The notes: generated from the letters alone by a model not told the origin. DNA of 64,000 bases from Rhynchospora pubera (GCA_028095005.1 CM051460.1:115355039-115419038), one strand, 5' to 3'; positions 1-11,531 are shown, numbered from the stretch's first letter. Program-made: numbers and translations.

Positions 1-360
1 TTTTCGAGGTGGCTTCGTATGCTGATGTGAATAATATAGGACTGTCCAAAACTTTGGAATGCACATTAATTCTTCAATTAGAGTTGTGAGGTCATTACTT
101 TTCGTGTGGTTTCAATTTGGACTCACCTTTAGACAATTCATATAAAAGATGTTCCTAGCTAATTCTATGATCATATTTTCCATGCTTTTCTAATTCTGGC
201 AAACACATGAATGAACTGTAGGATTAATAAATAAGAATTAATAATTAAAGAAAATGTGAAAAAACATGATTTAAAAGGGAAATAAGAAAGGTTCACAATC
301 CCACATTTACGTTTTTAAGGAAAATAAATCTGACTTATTTATCATAGAATTTAATATCTT
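1..360. other. AT-rich intergenic sequence, nothing recognised
   Basis: No coding frame of useful length, RNA gene or clear repeat is visible here. The sequence is AT-rich and looks like ordinary plant intergenic DNA. Confidence 0.5.
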
Positions 361-730
361 AGGATACATGATACTTAACTCACGATACGATACGATTCAG
401 AGCTGGATCTATACGTTATCTTGGCCATTGTATCTCAATTCTAGTGTATCTTAATGTATCTTAAGATATATACACAATATGTAACTCACGATACTAGGGT
501 GTATCTTAAGATACGAACTATTAAGAGACAGTCAATATTGAAACGATTCGATTTTAGTAGAATAACAATAATAATCATTTTTAATTATAATTTATATAGA
601 GTATAATAAAATATTAGTAGAATAATAAGAAGAACAACAACAATAATAATCATTTTCATAGATGTTGAATCTTAAAATGTATCATGTATCTTAGTATTAT
701 GTATCGTGTATCGTGTCGATTTGTTTAAGG
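361..730. repeat. Foldback repeat built of GATAC-type words
   Basis: The left side carries ATACATGATACTTA followed by CACGATACGATACGAT. The right side carries the near-complement (ATGTATCATGTATCTTA, then GTATCGTGTATCGTGTCGAT). Between them lie several self-complementary TGTATCTTAAGATAC words. This is a diverged inverted repeat, probably a non-autonomous transposon remnant. No target-site duplication could be fixed. The word content resembles the much larger inverted repeat at the right end of the window, but the two are not shown to be one family. Confidence 0.45.
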
Positions 731-1589
731 TACGCAAAGATATCCTTAAAATTATGTAAAATAAGTAATTAGAATTTATATTGAACTATATTTATGAAAG
801 AAAGTTCTAATATCACACTATATTTTTATAATTATTCGATAATTCAGTCATCTTTAAATATAGTGTATAAATATTATAACCATTTGATACACATGACCTA
901 AAAAAAAAGAGAGAAACAGGACAAAACCTGTTACAGTAATTTGTACCTCACATTTTATTAGGGTAAACAGTAAACTTACAATTTTAACAATCTACTCTTC
1001 AACGAGGCTCAACAATCTTTGTTATCTCAAAAAGACCATGATGTCTTGGAATTAACGGAACTGAATAATCTTTTACTGTGACAAAAGAAAAATTAGTATA
1101 TGTTATATAATTTTACGAAAATCATATTTTCATGTTACCACTCTGTTATAAAATGATAAGACTCTTTACCACTCTATATCTGAACTGTTGTTTATAAATA
1201 TGAAGCCGCTGCTCATTTTTTAAGTGTGTTTCAGAAATGACTTAAGAAGGAAACGAATAATAAAAAATTAATATCATGTGCATGAAAAAACAGCATCGTG
1301 CTTGGGTTCTTATGGATCGAAACAAAAAAGTGTTTGCATAAGTACTCTTGTTCGTCAAGCATACTTTAGTGCCTAATTAATCAATCATCTCCTGCATTCC
1401 ACTCTTGCTAATCATCTATGTGAGTGCTAGATGTCCCTGAAAAGAGATTCATAGAAGATTCCAAATTAGAAAGTTTTAAATGTAAAAAGGAAATTAAATA
1501 AAAAAATTCAAATCTGAAAATGGGAACAGCACGAGAGATTGTCTTTCTTGATTTCATCCCTACTCAATCGTGCTAGGGGTCTTATGGAT
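731..1589. other. Intergenic sequence with an older F-box fragment
   Basis: Mostly AT-rich sequence with no open frame. Around 1295-1345 the text (ATCGTGCTTGGG..TTCTTATGGATCG) resembles that at 1567-1600. This suggests a local duplication of the front of the F-box pseudogene that follows. Confidence 0.35.
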
Positions 1590-3255
1590 CGGAAAAAAAA
1601 TGCATTTAGTAAAAGACTCACCATTTTGTTGATGATGAAACAGGTGGTCTAAACTTGTGTGCTCTCCAAGAGGTGGCAGGATCTTTTGGAAGACTTTATC
1701 ATCCCTGGACTTTGATTTCAAAGAATTATCTAAATTGGAAGAGGAGTCCAATGACTGAAATGTCTGGATAGTTGATTTTCAGAGATTCTCAAGATGTTGT
1801 GCAACATAATCCTCGTGTTGTCCATTTGAGATCCCTTAAATTCAGTCATCCTTACAATATTTTCACTCCTTCACATCCTTAGTGCAACTTTCACTTCATT
1901 ATTCTAGAAGGGTCAACACCTTTGAGGATAAAATCCATTATCATTCTAGGGTATATTTTCAATATACACATAGAGAATCAGCAAGCAAATCTCCCTAAAC
2001 TTAAGATATTGAACATTTACAATCATTAAAAATGATCTCAAGCAACTTATGATTGGGTGCCCCGCCTTAGAAATTTTTTATTAGAGAGATGTGATCTTAT
2101 AGATGCTGAAATTGCTCATGAAAGTTTAAAGTGCTTGGATATCATTAATTGTGACACCTTCGACAATTCTATTAGTGTTAGTGCTTCTAATCTTGTTAGA
2201 TTTGAATACATTTCGTATATGCCAACAGCCACTCTATGTATGCCATTTGCAACCTGAGCAACTTTATAATTTGAGCAGACAATTGTCGAAAGCTGGAAGC
2301 AACTGGTTTCATCCTTTAGTGACATTGTAAATGTCGAAGCTCTCGAGTTACTAGTCTCATTTTTAACTATTTGGATATGCAAATACTCATTCATAATTTT
2401 AGTTTCTTTTAGATCTTTACATTGAATTTTGGTAATTTTTTCCCCATTTTTGGCTTACCTATAGGCCTAGATATAATCAATGTAATTTTACATAGGTATA
2501 GCAAAAAAAAAAAAAAAAACAACAAAGAAAAAAATCAACAAGTCAAGAGAAATTTATATCGAGGAGAATTCTTTTTTATCTTTATCAACAGAAGCTTCGT
2601 TTACATTTATTTATGTACATTGTATAATTAATTATGTGAGTGAAATTGTGATAGTAAAATAGGTAATCGGCGATCTGGAATTTTTTACCCTAGCTGTGTC
2701 TAACAGCGTGAGAGATGGTAAAAGCAACGGTGCGATTCACCGTCGCTTTCTCTCTCTCCCAGTAGCTTGTCTGCTCTCCCTTTTTTCTTTTTTTTCACTT
2801 CCGTTCGTTTAGGTGAGGGAAGGGACAATTGAAGCGAGCGAACCAAAGTGATGATGCGGAGTGGAAATATCGAAGTAGTACGTACGGCACCGATGAAATC
2901 CATCAACAAAAACGGAAACAACGAAAAATCAACCCCGATCCACAGGCCACGCAGAAATCAACGATCCTGATTGATAGTCCTGACGTCAGCAAATACACTG
3001 GAGAAAAGGCCCCTTGAATTGGAGTCTTTTTTTATTGCTGAAGTCTTTCTGACCTGTATTGTTTTTTGGCACTTGTATTTTTTCAGGTTAAGCAAGAATA
3101 TGTACTGTCAAAGTTGTCAATATTTCAGAATATGCGAGCCTTCTCTGTTGATTCTTTTTGCATGAGTCATGACTTTCGATTTTTATCTTAGATTTTGGAG
3201 AAATCTCCCAATTTGAAGAAACTTGAGATATTGCAACAACGTGAATGCAGTGTAA
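1590..3255 (+). pseudogene. Decayed F-box / leucine-rich-repeat / FBD gene
   Basis: Plus-strand translation in shifting frames gives the landmarks of plant F-box/LRR/FBD proteins, which act as SCF ubiquitin-ligase substrate receptors. Around 1645-1720 there is TCVLSKRWQDL, the end of an F-box; a stop codon sits just before it where family members usually have Gln. In another frame KTLSSLDFDFKEL follows. An LRR-like stretch (LPKLKILNIYNH) ends in a stop near 2030. At 2060-2230 a further frame gives LLERCDLIDAEIA and SLKCLDIINCDTFDNSIS. Near 3192-3240, ILEKSPNLKKLEIL looks like the start of an FBD C-terminal segment. A poly(A) run at 2503-2520 and a GC-richer block at 2690-3020 interrupt it. 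The several stops and frame changes mean no functional protein. The family assignment rests on motif recall only. Confidence 0.6.
2829..3017 (+). other. Exon-like open stretch inside the F-box pseudogene
   Basis: An open frame of about 60 codons, rich in Lys, Gln and Asp, follows a CT-rich leader-like tract at 2745-2800. It could be the first exon of another F-box-type gene or a captured gene fragment. No ATG opens the frame (the first codon used is TTG) and no known domain is visible. Confidence 0.25.
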
Positions 3256-3720
3256 TTTACTTACAATTTATTTTTTATTGCTCTCATCGTTGCAACGCAT
3301 GTGTAATAATCATTTTTTTTTTTTGTTGCAGCTCTTTTGTTTTGGTGCATATGGTCATACAAGTAAACGGACTGATAATCAATTGAGAATTGTTGCAAGA
3401 ACTTAAAAGTATGTTGAAATCAAATACTCAAGATCTGATTCATGGCTGTTACAAGATGTTTTAGTTAATGGTACAGAGGATTTACAAGTACTGATGCTAT
3501 ATCGTCACCTCCTTTTATTCACAATAATTGCCGCCAACTATATAAATAGTTTGTTTGAGGGCTGGTTGGCAAAACGCCAACTAGCAAATTTTCGTTAAAT
3601 AAGAAAAAGCTGTAATAACTATATAATATATAAATTGTTATATTGGTTAATTGGTTTGGTGAAAGGGAACCCGTGGTTTCAATATATATGTGTTTGTGCT
3701 TTTGGACATTTCATCCTAAT
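3256..3720. other. Intergenic, nothing recognised
   Basis: AT-rich sequence. No coding, RNA or repeat feature is supported. Confidence 0.4.
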
Positions 3721-4020
3721 AAAATAAAAATGCTACGCATTAAGGAACAAAAGTTAATAATTACAAACCAGCTGGAGAGATCCGATTCACCCAGTCTTGC
3801 TTCTAATAGGTTGCGTTTGGATGAGAGAAAGAAGAAGAGGAAGAAGGAAGATGGGAAGAAAAAAAATTATAAACAATCCAAACTCTTCACAAAATTACAC
3901 ACTTCCCAATACTTCTTCTCACTTCTTCCCTTCTTCCCTTCTTCCCACACCTATCCAAACGGAGTATAAATACACCTACCATCCAACGAACCCAGTCAAA
4001 CTCTGGATTAAATCCTCGTA
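3721..4020. repeat. Dispersed repeat, copy 1 (interrupted by a MITE)
   Basis: This segment and 7585-7745 are diverged copies of the same sequence. Shared words include AATGCTACGCATTAAGGAAC, GGAGAGATCCGATTCACCCA and AACCCAGTCAAACTCT. Copy 1 carries the 157-bp MITE at 3809-3965 and copy 2 does not, which dates the MITE insertion to after the duplication. The nature of the repeat is unknown. Confidence 0.75.
3809..3965. mobile_element. Tourist-like MITE (GTTTGGAT family) with 3-bp target duplication ATA
   Basis: The ends are TTGCGTTTGGAT and ATCCAAACGGAGT. The interior runs from a purine-rich left arm (GAAGAAGAGGAAGAAG) to a pyrimidine-rich right arm, so the whole can fold into a hairpin. The core ACACTTCCCAATACTTCTTC is shared with the other members. 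ATA flanks both sides. The paralogous segment near 7670 reads TCTAATAAATACACC without the element, exactly the expected empty site. Confidence 0.85.
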
Positions 4021-4033
4021 GCTGTCTACCACT

Positions 4034-4225
4034 AGCGGTGTCAAACGTGACAACTGAACACGGAAATGGCATGTTCCGTTTCTTCCAGTCAATGGAATAG
4101 AAATTTATTTCGTTTTCGTTCCGTTTCATCAAACGGAACAAATTTTCATTTCGTTTAACGTTCCGTCCTCCATTTCTTATTGATTTCAGTCTATTTCCGT
4201 TCATTTCCGTGCAAGACTGTAAGGT
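4034..4225. mobile_element. Probable hAT-like MITE rich in TTCCGTTTC words
   Basis: It begins TAGCGGTGTCAAACGTGAC, which resembles the ends of the elements at 27137 and 55111. The body is the same mixture of GGAACG and CGTTCC words that fold on themselves. The right end is unclear and no target duplication was found, so the boundaries are approximate. Confidence 0.5.
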
Positions 4226-4646
4226 ACTTATGTAAGAAATAATGCTTTGTAGCATATATAGCAAGGGATGCCAATCACGTAATAATTATATATCTTCAAC
4301 TATATGGAGTAGTGGCCGTGAATCATATGCACAATATGTATACATATCAAATGCATGCAGTTGAATATTTATAACTAATCGTGAGCCGTAGATAGTCTAC
4401 GAAACACTATACAGAGCAAAAGTTGTGTTGATCATTGTCTCAAAATAACCATTTGAGAAGACACCTTGTAGCAATTAATAGAGGATACGAACAGTACGTC
4501 CTGCAAAAATGAAACCATGAATAAAACATGTTGTTAGAGGTGGTAAAATAAATGGTAGGGATGAGCAATATAGTTAAGCAGTTAGAGAGATTATCACTGG
4601 ACAATATTTATTTTGAGTTATACCAGTCGTGTATAAGATGAACTTA
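4226..4646. other. Intergenic, nothing recognised
   Basis: No supported feature. Confidence 0.35.
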
Positions 4647-4803
4647 GGGCCCGTTTGGATGGGGGTAGGAATTGAGAATTTGGAATTCCTAGGAATAAAT
4701 TTATTGAAAAGTGTGTAACTTTGTGAAGAATTTGGATTGTTTATAATAAATTTGGCATATAAAATACCTGAAATTGCAAATTCCGGCCCATCCAAACGGG
4801 GCC
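4647..4803. mobile_element. Tourist-like MITE with TTA target duplication
   Basis: The terminal inverted repeats are GGGCCCGTTTGGATGG and CCATCCAAACGGGGCC, and TTA lies on both sides (4644-4646 and 4804-4806). The interior holds GTGTAACTTTGTGAAGAATT and TTGGATTGTTTATAATAAAT, the core common to the family here. The TTA duplication and the ends fit the PIF/Harbinger-type Tourist group. No coding capacity. Confidence 0.85.
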
Positions 4804-5183
4804 TTAGTGCATGCATCGTCTTTTTACCTATTACAAAAGATGCATACTGTGTTTTTGATCCAGTAATGTGAAAATGTGATAGAATTAAATTTCATTACAC
4901 AATTCCATGAATGTTTTTCTACTGCTAGATTAATAGTAATAGGTCAAAAAAAAACAATTCCATGAATTAAATTTCGTATTAGTTGTATCCTGAAAAGATA
5001 GCATATAAATAATAAGAATACAAATGAGAATAGAAAAACTCACATAGTAGTTATTACAAAATGAGACGAACAATACCGCCAGAAGCTTTTAAGAAGTTAA
5101 GCTGTGAAAAAATTCAGCATATAGGACATTAGGTAATAACAAATATATGAAAGAAAGGCACACTAGAACATACTTTTACATTG
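4804..5183. other. Intergenic, nothing recognised
   Basis: AT-rich. No supported feature. Confidence 0.35.
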
Positions 5184-5405
5184 CTAATAGGCTGTACAAA
5201 TGTATAATATTGTACATTGATAGAATGAAATTATAGTGCTGCATGTTTCCACTGGTTGAAACCTGTCATCTTTGTGAGAGTACTGCTCGTTTTCTTCATC
5301 ATCAGATGCAACAGTTATCATTTTCCTTTTTGGTACTTTAAGTGGCAGGAGACCAAGTGGGATAGGATCAACCTGAATATCAAGAGAGCTAAACAAATAT
5401 ATCAT
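5184..5405 (-). other. Exon-like coding fragment of unknown origin
   Basis: On the minus strand an open frame includes VDPIPLGLLPLKVPKRKM followed by an acidic run (SDDEENEQ). It is bounded by plausible splice signals: acceptor TATTCAG before GTTGATCC near 5371, and donor-like ACAG/GTTTCA near 5255. A second exon-like piece (EVAMQIHTIRKRSKIPNQ) lies upstream at about 5805-5870, with a T-rich acceptor and a GTTTG donor. The phases do not join cleanly. They may be two exons of a decayed gene or chance. No family was recognised. Confidence 0.25.
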
Positions 5406-6384
5406 TTAATATAGTGTATTAAATTCAACAGTAAAATTGTAAAACAAAAAATGGCATTCATAAAATTAAGCATCGTATTCGTGGTAATGAATTGTACTAA
5501 GTAGTGTGGAGCATAGACCTAGACATGTATTATTGCTTTGATGATTCATGAAGAGTATTATTGTCTCGATTGAGATAACATGTAGATAGTATTAATTAAA
5601 CAAAATTCTGACGAGTGCCTTTGTAAACTGATATAAAAGCAATAAATGCGTAGGTAGGATAGGAGAAGAATTCATAATATAAAAGAAAAACTAAGGTAGT
5701 GCATGAGTAATCTACTGACAAAGTGACAATTAATAAACAAAAAGACACATTTTATTTATGTTTATGATTGCTAAACTTCTAAAACAAATTGAATGAACAA
5801 ACCTTCGATTTTTAATTGGTTGGGTATCTTGGATCTTTTCCTAATAGTATGGATTTGCATTGCAACTTCCTGACTACAAAAATAGACGATGCAAAATATA
5901 AGATTAATGCAGCATAAAAGAGCAGTTCTTTTTTTTTTTTTTTGTCCAATTCACACAATGGATAATTCTTAATCTGTTGGATATCAAAATATATGTAATG
6001 ATATACATGAAGTGCATAACATGAGAAGAAATAATGCTTGGCTGTATTTATCATATTAGGAATGGAGAAAAAAAAAAAAGGCTTTACGTTGTTTTGTTAG
6101 TAGATAATGTATGTTCGATTTGTGTATTTTTACGCTGTATTTTTCATATTAGTTATGCATCCTTGATTATGCACACTTATATGTACACAATAGTTCTTTG
6201 TGAAATAATGATTATTTAATTTTCTCACGTACGTCCTTTGATTGCAATATTTATTAGTGATTCCGATGAGTTGGCATTAGATTTTTTTTTAATAAAATAT
6301 TATTATTTTCTTTCAGCTAGATTGTTCGCAGATCGCAGAATTCAAAGCCACTCTATACCTCAAATCTTGCATGTAGTAAAAGTG
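5406..6384. other. Intergenic, one weak exon-like piece
   Basis: Apart from the possible exon near 5805-5870 described above, this is AT-rich sequence with a T-run at 5928-5943. Nothing else is supported. Confidence 0.35.
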
Positions 6385-6392
6385 GCTAGAAC

Positions 6393-7060
6393 TAGGGCTG
6401 AAAACGGTAGTCGTTTTAATCGTTCTTTCGTTTCGTTTCGTCCGGAACTGAACGATAACGGATAAGGATTTCAGTTTCGTTTAAGGAATGGAACAACCAA
6501 CGCAAATAGAAATATTGTTTCGTTTCAGAACGGAACGATTAGTGAAACTGGTACGTTTCGTGGTCGTTTATTTCGCGCATTTCGTCTAAAATTTTTTTTA
6601 TGGTTTTATTATTAGATTGCAGAGGACCTCAGCGGAGAGATCGAGGGAGAAATGAGTAAAATTAGATTTCTGCAGCGCCGCTCCGACATTTCTCCGCCGA
6701 ACACAGTCACATCTATCTCTCTCGCCTTTGCACCACCGAGTACAATCGCCGTCGAGAGCAAGAGGTGATTATAGTGCCTCCTCCCCATTTCCCGCGTGAC
6801 CTAACCTGTCATTTCTCTATCTATGTTTCATACAAAATGCAGAATAGTTTATTTTCTTACATCTTAATAAAATGCAAAACAGTTAGGTAGTCAAAGACGG
6901 TTATAACCGTTTTGATCGTTCCCATCAACGGAACAATCAACGCAACATGTGTTAAACGGATGCAACAATCAACGCAATAAGTATAAAAATTTCGTGCATC
7001 AATGCAACGGTTAATGAAAATGACCACTTTCGTGGTCGTTTTCCACGTTATGCACCCCTA
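6393..7060. mobile_element. hAT-type non-autonomous element A with 8-bp target duplication GCTAGAAC
   Basis: Perfect 8-bp repeats GCTAGAAC occur at 6385-6392 and 7061-7068. The termini are TAGGGCTGAAAACG and, inverted, TAGGGGTGCATAACG, which fit hAT ends. Both flanks of the interior are filled with CGTTTCGTTTCGT / GGAACGAAAC words that can fold back. The centre (about 6600-6790) is distinctly GC-richer, with CTGCAGCGCCGCTCCGAC and CT-rich leader-like text. It looks like captured host-gene sequence rather than element sequence. No transposase frame is present. Confidence 0.85.
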
Positions 7061-7171
7061 GCTAGAACTGTGTACATTATTGCGTAGACCTGAATCTGGC
7101 TGGAACCCAAAATGACCTGAAGAGGTTTGACTTGAGCCCGGGTGAATCAATCCGTCTGGCCTGCTCACAAG

Positions 7172-7445
7172 TAGACCTGTTTAACGATGTAAATGGTAAC
7201 CGAATGGGCCGTTTCGTTTCAACAACGGTATGCAGTGGGACGATTCGTTATTTGTTCCGTTTGCAACGAAATGGACGGAACGTAGCGGAACGACTCATTT
7301 TAATTATACTGTATTTCACACAACGGTATGCTGAAATCCATTCCGTTTATCGTTCCGTTTCGGAAACATATGCTGAAAAGTGATTCGTCACTCGTTCTGT
7401 TTGGATGGAACGTGCACGGTAAACGGTATACCGTCTGCAGGCATA
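7172..7445. mobile_element. hAT-type MITE B with 8-bp target duplication CTCACAAG
   Basis: Perfect 8-bp repeats CTCACAAG occur at 7164-7171 and 7446-7453. The ends TAGACCTGTTTAACG and, inverted, TATGCCTGCAGACGG match imperfectly. The interior has the same CGTTCCGTTTCGG-type words as element A, which ends only 103 bp upstream. The 274-bp length and lack of coding capacity fit a MITE. Confidence 0.8.
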
Positions 7446-7584
7446 CTCACAAGCTAAATTTTCACCTATTTTCAGCCATAGTTTATTCTCTCTTTGAAGA
7501 CAGATTGTACAACGTGTGTTACGGTGTTAGTATGGGTATGGACTGTGAATTTCTTTTTAATGCTACTGAATCGGATCTCTAAAA

Positions 7585-7745
7585 ACAAAAATGCTACGCA
7601 TTAAGGAACAAAATAATTACAAACCAAATGGAGAGATCCGATTCACCCACTCCTAGTTCTAAATTTCTAATAAATACACCATACTTACCAACTAACCCAG
7701 TCAAACTCTCAATTAAATCCTCGTAACTATCCCCCACAATCGAAT
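7585..7745. repeat. Dispersed repeat, copy 2 (MITE-free)
   Basis: Diverged copy of 3721-4020 without the inserted MITE. It supplies the empty-site sequence TCTAATAAATACACC that defines the insertion point in copy 1. Confidence 0.75.
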
Positions 7746-7756
7746 TCTCCAGATAT

Positions 7757-7826
7757 CCTTGCACATTACACTATAGATGCTATCAAACAAGAGAAAGTAC
7801 CCTTGCACATTACAGTATAGATGCTA
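7757..7826. repeat. Short tandem duplication, period 44 bp
   Basis: CCTTGCACATTACACTATAG (7757) returns as CCTTGCACATTACAGTATAG (7801), each followed by ATGCTA. Two units with one mismatch over about 26 bp. Confidence 0.8.
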
Positions 7827-7847
7827 GCAAGGCATTTTTTTTTTTTT

Positions 7848-8020
7848 GGAAAATTATATACCTCTCTAATCTTCTTCAATTGAAAATATCCCCTTTCATT
7901 CTTTAAAATTGGAAATATATTCCTCTAATCATACATCTAATGGCTATATGCTCTTCTGGTTAACTTTTTATATTTTTTAATTAAAAAAATCAATTTTTAA
8001 AACTAATGACCAACATGCCC
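7848..8020. repeat. Dispersed repeat, member 1 of a pair
   Basis: Resembles 8728-8915. Both have TGGAAAA, then three spaced 'TTCTTTxATATTGG..ATAT' segments ending TCCTCTAATCAT, then an AAAAATCAATTTTxxAA block and xxATGCCCC. It looks like an old dispersed non-coding repeat, class unknown. Confidence 0.55.
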
Positions 8021-8727
8021 CTCTTGTAGTCCCTTCCGACGATTCATATTCTTGCTATAAGAATTAGTATCGTGGCAAAGGAGAGAAACGATGAGAGCCC
8101 AAATTAACTGGTGGCTTAAAGGATTAATCTCCTTGTCGTTCTTTCTGTTTTTGGCGACAATATTAAATGGAACCAAAAACCAATGTATAGTAGTAAAACA
8201 CCTCCAACCATTATCCCTTTCCACAATAAACACACCAACAGAAAAAAAAATAATCCAATCTACTATATGTTTCCTTGTTTTGCTCGTTTTATCTGCACCA
8301 GTATATACAGGCCATTTTCTTAATTAATCTCGACATTAATTTCAAAAAATAGAATGGCTTCAACAAAGTCAGTATGTACTGCCGCAATGTTCAACGTAGT
8401 TAGTATAACATATATATCTAGAAATACATATCGGGGTTAGTTGTAGAATCATTGTGCTTTAGTTAAAAATATAAGATGATATCAAACAATTTTGAAATTA
8501 TTGTGCCTAAATTAAAATCAATTTTTGTTTTGTGCATGATTTTCCAAATAATATAAGAGGGAAGCGCTATAATATATTACAAATACATTGATCATATTGT
8601 TCGTATGAGTAATAGTTAGGTTGTTTTTTTTTGTATTTTATTGAAAGAAAGAAAGGATCATATTTTTGTTTTCGTCTGTTCTGAGAGTAAAGTATGAGGC
8701 CAGAGGTGGGATGCTTGTTTTTTTTTT
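8021..8727. other. Intergenic, nothing recognised
   Basis: Open frames on both strands at 8003-8327 overlap each other and match no family seen. I treat them as chance frames. Confidence 0.4.
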
Positions 8728-8915
8728 TTTGGAAAAAATCAGTGATGTACCCTTCAATTGTTCTCTAATTAGTCATATGTCCTTCTATTCTTTGATATTG
8801 GCCATATACTCCTCTAATCATAATTAATATTGATATTTACCCTTTCTATTAATTTAAATAAAATTTTAACTCTAAAAATCAATTTTATAAATTAAGGACA
8901 AAAATGCCCTGAACT
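8728..8915. repeat. Dispersed repeat, member 2 of a pair
   Basis: Diverged direct copy of 7848-8020 with the same order of short shared blocks (CCTCTAATCAT, AAAATCAATTTTA, AAATGCCC). Confidence 0.55.
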
Positions 8916-9640
8916 TTCTCTTAGCTTTGCCGTTCAAAAAATGAAGGGGAAATCCAATAAAAAAAAACTTATTACTTTGTCGTTCAAAAAGAAAAAAAGC
9001 AATAGCCGTCTACATTAGCAAAAAGCATCAAGATCGAAGTTTAGAGATGTGATTCTAAAAAAAAAAGGACCCCTAGCGATTCTAACTATTTTTTTTTTTG
9101 AAATCCAAATTGCTTCCCATAGTGATTCTAATTGCAGATAAACAAGACAATTGTAGATAAATAACGTCCAATAAAAGTTCTCAACTTTAGAAAATGTTAG
9201 ATAAGATTTTGTCCCGTCAGACCTAAGTGTAAAGGAGTGTCCTTGTCCTTTTGGACGTTCATAGGACATTTCCCACACAAAGGCCTACATTATCTTCATA
9301 ATAAGTCACATAGGAGTCTTTTTGCGACCAATGACGGATTCTTATGATTCTCGAGGACGTAAGAGCATGTTACTAATATTGTTTGCGTTGTGAAGATAGT
9401 TACAAGAAAAAGAATCACACCGAGGCAAGAGCGAATAACCAACCATATTGAAGCACAAGACGGTGGCCAATCATGCTGGGACAGTCGCAAAATATACAAA
9501 GCGAGCAAAGAAGAAGAGTAAAAGAAGTGAAAGCGCAATTAAAGGAGAAGATAAAGAGTTTCATTCATCAAAAGAAGATACACCACTACAACCATTACAT
9601 AAAGAAACCTAATACAAGAGAAGCCTAAACAACAACAAAG
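8916..9640. other. Intergenic, nothing firm
   Basis: GC rises slightly at 9230-9540, and minus-strand frames exist at 9015-9278 and 9296-9538, but neither shows a domain. It may belong to the same mobile element as the coding remnant at 9724-10450. Confidence 0.3.
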
Positions 9641-9723
9641 AGCAACTAAAGGGATGCAAAATGAAGATTTAAGAGTGCCCTAAGGATGACACTGGGGCAA
9701 GACAAGTCAACACAACCATTCAT

Positions 9724-10450
9724 TCATTCTGAGGCAGCAACGGCCTCACCATCAATCACAGTTTCACCACTAGTCAAGTTGTTAAGGGTCGCGGAGATGG
9801 CTTGAAGAATTCCTTCCAAAGCATTTAAGCAGGCATTCAACTCCCCGAAGCGCTGATCAATCAAACTCCGAATTGAGACAGGGGCAGGATAATCGAGAGC
9901 CATTATAGCAGAGTTATCGTCTGGCGGAGAATCAACATACATAGGACCGTACTGATTGGGGGCCTCATTAGGAAGTAAGATGTAGTCATTAACAAGCTGA
10001 TTGCACCGCCCAAAGGAGCAGCCTCTACGTAGGCAGTAAGGAGAGACGAGATGCACCCACCAATGGCGTGGTAACGAATAGCTAGATCACCACAAACGAG
10101 AGCAGCAGACTCCATGATCTGAGTAGAAGCCCTGATACGAGAGACAAGAGATGTGAACTCGAGAACAAGAAAGTCCCAGCGAAGAGGAGCCAAAGCAGCA
10201 TGGCACATCTCTATAAGACCCGCCACCTGAGCTGGTAGGCCAAGGTTGGATGGAGTGTCAAGAGAGAGATGGAGAAACAGCTCATCGGTGACAACGTCAA
10301 GAGGAGCGGTGGTATGCATAGAGATGATAGAGAGCAAACCTGCTAAACAGCCCCATGAGCGGCAATGCTCCTCGCCCTAGCGCGAGCCAACACCTGAACA
10401 AGGCGCTCATAACGCTCATGAGCAACATCTCTGCGCCTGTAGGAAACTAC
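9724..10450 (-). pseudogene. Frameshifted coding remnant of unknown family
   Basis: Two overlapping minus-strand frames share the region. One (10345 down to about 10020) includes LPAQVAGLIEMCHAALAP and SLVSRIRASTQIMESAAL. The other (about 10030 down to the TGA at 9724) includes NQYGPMYVDSPPDDNSAI, then a possible coiled stretch (LIDQRFGELNACLNAL). They read naturally as one protein broken by a frameshift near 10020-10030. Composition is clearly GC-richer than the flanks, which supports past coding. Further up, 10340-10450 in another frame gives an Arg-rich segment (HERYERLVQVLARARAR). It sits downstream, on the same strand, of the first gene-start module (10756-12390) and could be its 3' part. 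The family was not recognised; a retroelement or transposon protein is possible. Confidence 0.45.
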
Positions 10451-11531
10451 GGGATAATTAACAATAGAGATTTGCGCCTATTAGAAAAAAAGACCCGCTA
10501 AATTAAAAAACTTCTTTAAGTAGCGACTCTTTATAGGGTTCTCTTGTGTTGAGAGATACCCACTATGGAGATCGAAACTTTAAAAGAGGTGAATCTAAAA
10601 CTATGTTCCCGTTGTTTAAATTTAATGAGCAATACATTTCAAAGCCTCATGACTCATGAGCCCTTGTTACACAAGTTACATCAATTACAAGCAGCAACTC
10701 ATCTAAGGACTTCTGTTGCAAGTTGGGTAAAAATATGAAGAGTCATATTTGTTAAAATTCAGCTCATTTTGTGTAAATGTGATAGTATTCTTTTTCCCTT
10801 GCAATGACAGATCAGATTTAGCTTAGAGCTTTTAAGTGAATTAAGTTGCATTAGATAAAATAAGTAAAAACAAAAAAAACTTCTCTACAAATATGGCATA
10901 CCTTTATTATTATTTTTCCAATTTCTCTTATGACTCGATCTAATTATCGTAACTTTTGCGGTCCGGAGCTCATCGGTGCCATGTTACCTCTGAATAACCT
11001 GTCATTTGCGATTGTTTTAGAGAAAAGAGAAATCATACATAACTGCTCAAAGATTCAGCTCAAATCAATAAACAGAATATATCAAAATAAGGACCTCGAT
11101 AAGCAAAGATGAGCAAGAGCTGGATCTGCAGTAAACAACTTGAGAAAGCACTGATGAGTAGATCTGCTCAAGAAGAAGCTGGAAGAGACGTGTACAAAGA
11201 GCGATCAGCTTGTTGATCAATGGGCAGCTCGAACTGATGCGTCGGCGAGGGAGTTATGGAGGTTTGGTGCGTGACTGGAGAAGAGATTTGGGAGAGAGCA
11301 CCAGAGAGAGAGAGAGGAGAGAACTGAGTTGGGAATCAGTGGATTGGTGATGAAGGAGAGAGACTACTAAGACAAATTACTAATCCAAGCCAGAGGGACT
11401 AGAGATTCCGAGTGACTTTGGGAGCAGAGAGCGAGTTCTGAGTTAGGGTTTGGGAGAGAGCGCCGCACTCGCTACTCAGTATTCAGTGGCTTCAGAGAGA
11501 TTAGTTATTATTGAGTTCGGGTTACTTTCTT

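Noticed and set aside
3643..4264. Lys/Arg-rich and other frames at 3.6-4.3 kb
   Set aside because: They translate the purine-rich arm of a MITE and adjacent repeat DNA.
5840..5880. Minus-strand LQCKSILL identical to eight residues of the RH41 HIT finger
   Set aside because: The frame stops 10 codons later and no other finger residues surround it. Another frame of the same DNA looks more exon-like. Probably coincidence, though a tiny duplicated remnant is not excluded.
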